Of a DNA stretch of 7,718 bases, positions 5,360 to 7,718 are shown piece after piece; the first letter of the stretch is position 1, and each line of letters starts with the position of its first letter. The notes beneath the pieces were generated by a model that was not told the origin of the DNA, did not search any database, and saw only the letters and a program-made list of their open reading frames with translations. Location of the stretch: contig CAUJFU010000275.1 of NCBI GenBank assembly GCA_963169055.1, positions 1-7,718 of the forward strand. Reading direction: 5' to 3'. The position numbers and the translations under genes were made by a program. The stretch comes from Myxococcota bacterium. GTDB taxonomy: Bacteria; Myxococcota_C; UBA6777.

Positions 5360-7066
5360 ATGCGTCGATCCAAACTCGATTTGTTGCCGTTGGTAGATAT
5401 CATCTTGATCTTGTTGTTTGCTTTTTCGATCAACTTGCGAAAAAAAGACGATGCAGCGCAAAAGGCGCACCAGCGGCAGATTTCGAGTGCGCAACAACAG
5501 ATCCGTGCTTTGCGGAAACAGCGCGATCAACAGCATCAAAAAGCTCACCGTCTCAGTCAAGATCGAACGCAGATCGATGCGGATATGCGGAACTTACAAG
5601 CGTTGGTGTCGCGCCTACAGCAGACGATGGAGCGTTTGCAATCGCGACAGGCGGAGCTGCAACGTTTGCGAGAAGCGACGCAAAGCAAGATCAATGCGAT
5701 GGAGCGGGACTTACAAACGACGCAGAAGCAGCGCGATTTGTTGGGGCAGGATAAACAACGCCTCGAACGTCTGCGCGCTCGGTTGGAGCGAGAGCTCCGT
5801 CAAACCAAGCAGCAGCTTGCGCGTCTGCAAGAAAAGCATCGCGTTCTCGAAGAGATGCACCGCAAAGAACGCGAAGAAGCGAGAGCACTCGCAGCAAAAC
5901 TCTCCCGCGCCGATGAAGAACGCAAGCGCTTGGAAGATCAGCTTCGTGCCGCCGATGCGCGCTTTCGCATCGCGACGATGGAAGCCCGAGAGATGGCTGT
6001 TCAAGTGGCACGTTTGAAAGAGCAGTTGGCAAGCAAAGAGGCGGCGTTGCAAGTCGCACAAAGCGAACTCCAAGCATTGCGCACCCAACAAGCCAAAGAA
6101 CAAGATCGCCAACGCAAGATGGCCCTTGCGCATGGTGTATTGGAACAAGAAAGCGTGCGTTTGCGAGCGCAGATCAAAGCGCTTGAAGCGCGCCTTGCGA
6201 AGTCGATCTTGCTCGAAGATCGGCTGTCTCAGCACGACAAATCACAACAAGCCTCCAGACGGGCGTTGCAGCGTTTGCAGCAAGAGCTTGCGGCTTTGCG
6301 CGAGCAGGTTGCTGTGTTGCAGCGCCAGAATGAATCGCTTCGTACACAAGTCTCTGTCGCGCAGCGCGAAGAAGAAAAGCAACAACAGCAACAAAAGACA
6401 TTGCAAAGCCGCTTTGAAGAAACCCAACGCGCTCGTTTTCAAGCAGAAGCCCTCGCTGCACAACGCAACAAAGAGATCGCTTTGCTGCGCGAAGATCAAA
6501 AGCGCTTGCGTCTTTTGGTCGAGCGCTACGAGATCCACAAAGTCCGTAGCGATGCCCAAGCCACCCAACTCAAACAGCAGCTTCAAACAGGCGAGGCGCA
6601 GCGCACCCAACTGCTCACGGAGCGCAAACGGCTCGAAGATCGCCAAAAAGAGATGCAAGCCGCGTTATCGACGTACAAGATCTTCGGTCATCACGAAGCC
6701 CGCGAACAGATCGGCATCGTCAAAGGGATGCGGATCTTTTTCCCTGTGATCTTTGTGTACATCAAAAATGATCGGATTGTTGGCTACAAACGCTTGCATG
6801 CGTTGAGGATGACGCCGTTTGGTGAGCCGATCGAGCTTTCACGGCGTGCGTCGAAGACCGACCGCTTGATGTATCGTGGAAAATTAGAACCCGGTTTTCG
6901 GGCTTTTGCACGTCTTGAAAAACGTCTACCCACCGAGGTTTCGAGCAGCACAGAAGTGATCTATGTGATCGTCTTTGATGCGCAGTGTTCGTTGGCTGTG
7001 ACCCAAGGACTCGAAGATGAACATCAACGGTATTACAGCGAGATGCGAGTGATCTGGCAGCTTTAG
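5360..7066 (+). CDS. TolR/ExbD-type TM helix fused to a long coiled coil
   Basis: This 568-residue protein opens with LDLLPLVDIILILLFAF (6-22), which matches the TolR/ExbD/MotB membrane helix: Pro-Leu-Val-Asp followed by aliphatic residues. D13 is at the position of the proton-carrying Asp. After a basic stop (RKK) there are roughly 400 residues (about 30-438) rich in Gln, Arg, Glu, Lys, Leu and Ala with heptad spacing and no helix breakers, including a five-Gln run at 341-345. This is a long, nearly unbroken coiled coil. From about 440 a mixed alpha/beta domain follows, with strands such as IFFPVIFVYI (459-468) and TEVIYVIVFD (531-540), ending in MRVIWQL. I do not recognise this domain. The usual small TolR/ExbD domain or the OmpA-like domain of MotB is absent. 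By family topology the coil would be periplasmic, but charges on both sides of the helix are basic, so a cytoplasmic coil cannot be excluded. GAGAGG at 5348-5353 supports the start. Confidence 0.87.
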   Translation: MRRSKLDLLPLVDIILILLFAFSINLRKKDDAAQKAHQRQISSAQQQIRALRKQRDQQHQKAHRLSQDRTQIDADMRNLQALVSRLQQTMERLQSRQAELQRLREATQSKINAMERDLQTTQKQRDLLGQDKQRLERLRARLERELRQTKQQLARLQEKHRVLEEMHRKEREEARALAAKLSRADEERKRLEDQLRAADARFRIATMEAREMAVQVARLKEQLASKEAALQVAQSELQALRTQQAKEQDRQRKMALAHGVLEQESVRLRAQIKALEARLAKSILLEDRLSQHDKSQQASRRALQRLQQELAALREQVAVLQRQNESLRTQVSVAQREEEKQQQQQKTLQSRFEETQRARFQAEALAAQRNKEIALLREDQKRLRLLVERYEIHKVRSDAQATQLKQQLQTGEAQRTQLLTERKRLEDRQKEMQAALSTYKIFGHHEAREQIGIVKGMRIFFPVIFVYIKNDRIVGYKRLHALRMTPFGEPIELSRRASKTDRLMYRGKLEPGFRAFARLEKRLPTEVSSSTEVIYVIVFDAQCSLAVTQGLEDEHQRYYSEMRVIWQL

Positions 7067-7077
7067 CGGAGAAGGCG

Positions 7078-7482
7078 ATGGATATCTTGTTTATCGATAT
7101 CTCGAAGATCTTGGGGGAGAGTCTTGCAGCGCGCCTTGCTTCGGAGGCTTTAGAGAAACGCTGGAAAAAACACAAAGAAGCTGCCGATCTGCGACGCCAA
7201 GAGATCGCAACCCTCCAAGGCTCCCTCTACACGGCTGCTTTGGAAGAGATCGAAGCAGCCTTGGGCCTCGTCATGCAAGAACTCGAAGAACAGCGCCAAC
7301 TGTTGCGCCACGAAGTGCTCGAAAAAGCGACGTTTTTTGCTTCGACGATCGCGATCCAGCGCGGTGCAAAGGCTGTTTTGCACAAAGATCGTGCGTTGTA
7401 TTTCGATCCCACCTTGGATATCACGGAAGAGATCATGGAACGACTCGATCAAGCCGCCCAGCGCAAAGACAAAACCGAGTAG
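7078..7482 (+). CDS. Skp/OmpH-like protein lacking a signal peptide
   Basis: This 134-residue protein follows the Skp (OmpH) plan. It has a short N-terminal strand, DILFIDISKILGES (like the 'IAVVDMQKVL' start of mature Skp), then a long helical hairpin of charged residues (about 17-100). The C-terminal segment GAKAVLHKDRALYFDPTLDITEEIMERL (98-125) matches the family ending 'vv-d-x-x-a-v-Y-x-d-p-x-x-D-I-T-x-x-V-l'. Skp is a trimeric periplasmic holdase for outer-membrane proteins, about 141 residues when mature. Here there is no signal peptide. Upstream in frame I find no alternative ATG, GTG or TTG before the stop at 7018-7020, and no hydrophobic stretch, so the product should stay in the cytoplasm unless exported in another way. 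GGAG at 7068-7071 gives a good ribosome site. It starts 11 bases after the coiled-coil gene and closes the operon. By inference it may chaperone or cap the coiled-coil protein rather than serve porins. Confidence 0.72.
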   Translation: MDILFIDISKILGESLAARLASEALEKRWKKHKEAADLRRQEIATLQGSLYTAALEEIEAALGLVMQELEEQRQLLRHEVLEKATFFASTIAIQRGAKAVLHKDRALYFDPTLDITEEIMERLDQAAQRKDKTE

Positions 7483-7504
7483 GGGGAGTGTGGGAATAGG
7501 TGGT

Positions 7505-7581
7505 GTGGGGCGCGGGGATAGCTGATGTGGGGCGCGGGGATGGCTGATGTGGGGCGCGGGGATGGCTGATGTGGGGCGCGG
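7505..7581. repeat. 22-base GC-rich tandem repeat, three copies plus a partial one
   Basis: Copies start at 7505, 7527 and 7549, each beginning GTGGGGCGCGGGGAT and ending GCTGAT. A fourth is cut off after GTGGGGCGCGG at 7571. The first copy differs from the others by one base (ATAGCTGAT against ATGGCTGAT). It begins 22 bases after the last stop codon of the operon. The near-identity points to recent expansion or homogenisation. Confidence 0.93.
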
Positions 7582-7587
7582 CCCCAT
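7571..7587. other. Perfect short hairpin at the end of the tandem repeat
   Basis: TGGGGC (7572-7577) pairs with GCCCCA (7581-7586) around a GCG loop, with an outer G.T wobble. There is no T run after it, so it is not a standard intrinsic terminator, although such a strong stem could stabilise the 3' end of the operon mRNA. Confidence 0.5.
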
Positions 7588-7590
7588 ACG

Positions 7591-7605
7591 CGCCTTGTTA
7601 AGGCG
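7591..7605. other. Second short hairpin downstream of the operon
   Basis: CGCCTT (7591-7596) pairs exactly with AAGGCG (7600-7605) around a GTT loop. The bases after it are GAAACACC, so no U-tract is formed on the + strand. Together with the hairpin at 7571-7587 it may act as an mRNA end or Rho-assisted termination region. This is an inference. Confidence 0.45.
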
Positions 7606-7686
7606 GAAACACCGGAGAGTCGAGGATGATCGCTCTTTCTTTTGTCGGCCCCCCATGTGCGTTCGCTGCTCGATGTCCCGATACAC

Positions 7687-7706
7687 GGGCGGTTCGCGAA
7701 CCGCCC
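7687..7706. repeat. 20-base perfect palindrome (REP-like)
   Basis: The arm GGGCGGTTCG (7687-7696) is followed directly by its exact reverse complement (7697-7706). The sequence is symmetric about a central CGCG and is followed by CTACG. Perfect GC-rich intergenic palindromes of this kind are typical of REP or MITE-type dispersed repeats. A binding site for a dimeric protein is the alternative. Confidence 0.7.
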
Positions 7707-7718
7707 CTACGCAAACAT

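Noticed and set aside
4058-7482. Zorya-type anti-phage defence system
   Set aside because: ZorA has a long cytoplasmic tail on the MotA-like subunit and ZorB has an OmpA-like domain, with ZorC/D or ZorE nearby. Here the long coil is on the TolR-like subunit and no helicase or nuclease is present in the window.
7505-7581. CRISPR array
   Set aside because: The 22-base units are head to tail with no spacers.
7150-7686. Minus-strand frame of 178 residues with a Pro/His-rich middle
   Set aside because: The Pro-rich part is just the translated 22-base tandem repeat, and the rest is antisense to the Skp-like gene.
7626-7718. Possible + strand gene starting at ATG 7626 and running off the window
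   Set aside because: GAGG is directly adjacent and GGAG is 8 bases away, so a start is conceivable. However, the 31 visible codons run through the perfect palindrome and show no family features, so it is left uncalled.

Overview
The window looks like chromosomal DNA from a Gram-negative bacterium. Base composition is moderate, roughly the low to mid 50s percent GC by eye. Three features suggest a deltaproteobacterial-type lineage (Myxococcota, Bradymonadota or relatives): a surface-type vWA protein with a DxSxS motif and many cysteines, a PP2C phosphatase fused to a cyclic-nucleotide-binding domain, and a TolQ/TolR-like membrane motor with a Skp-like protein. This placement is inferred from gene families, not from a marker gene. 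All eight coding regions lie on the + strand.

Layout. Positions 1-933 hold the 3' part of a vWA-domain protein whose start lies outside the window. Positions 934-1269 are non-coding with GC-rich inverted repeats. Positions 1270-2496 encode a PP2C-type Ser/Thr phosphatase with a C-terminal cNMP-binding domain. After 41 bases, 2538-3980 encodes a PLP-dependent enzyme of the group II decarboxylase / sphingosine-1-phosphate lyase fold. A 77-base gap with a possible weak terminator hairpin follows. Then comes a very tightly packed run of five genes: an anchored protein with an ExbD-like C-terminal domain (4058-4588); a 43-residue cysteine-pair mini-protein (4588-4719); a TolQ/ExbB/MotA-like three-TM protein (4719-5357); a 568-residue protein that begins with a TolR/ExbD-type transmembrane helix and continues as about 400 residues of coiled coil and a C-terminal domain I do not recognise (5360-7066); and a Skp/OmpH-like protein without a signal peptide (7078-7482). 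The window ends in repeat-rich non-coding DNA: a 22-base tandem repeat, two short perfect hairpins and a 20-base perfect palindrome.

The most interesting part is the five-gene cluster at 4058-7482. Its gene junctions are TAATG overlap, TGATG overlap, 2 bases and 11 bases, so it is almost certainly one translationally coupled operon. The TolQ-like protein and the Asp-bearing helix of the coiled-coil protein together make a plausible proton-driven 5-TM-type motor. The long coiled coil would be the output arm, and the anchored ExbD-like, mini and Skp-like proteins would be accessory parts. I know no described system with this gene set. The nearest parallels are TolQR, ExbBD, the one-TolQ-plus-two-TolR arrangement of myxobacterial AglRQS, and ZorAB. 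The function is unknown.
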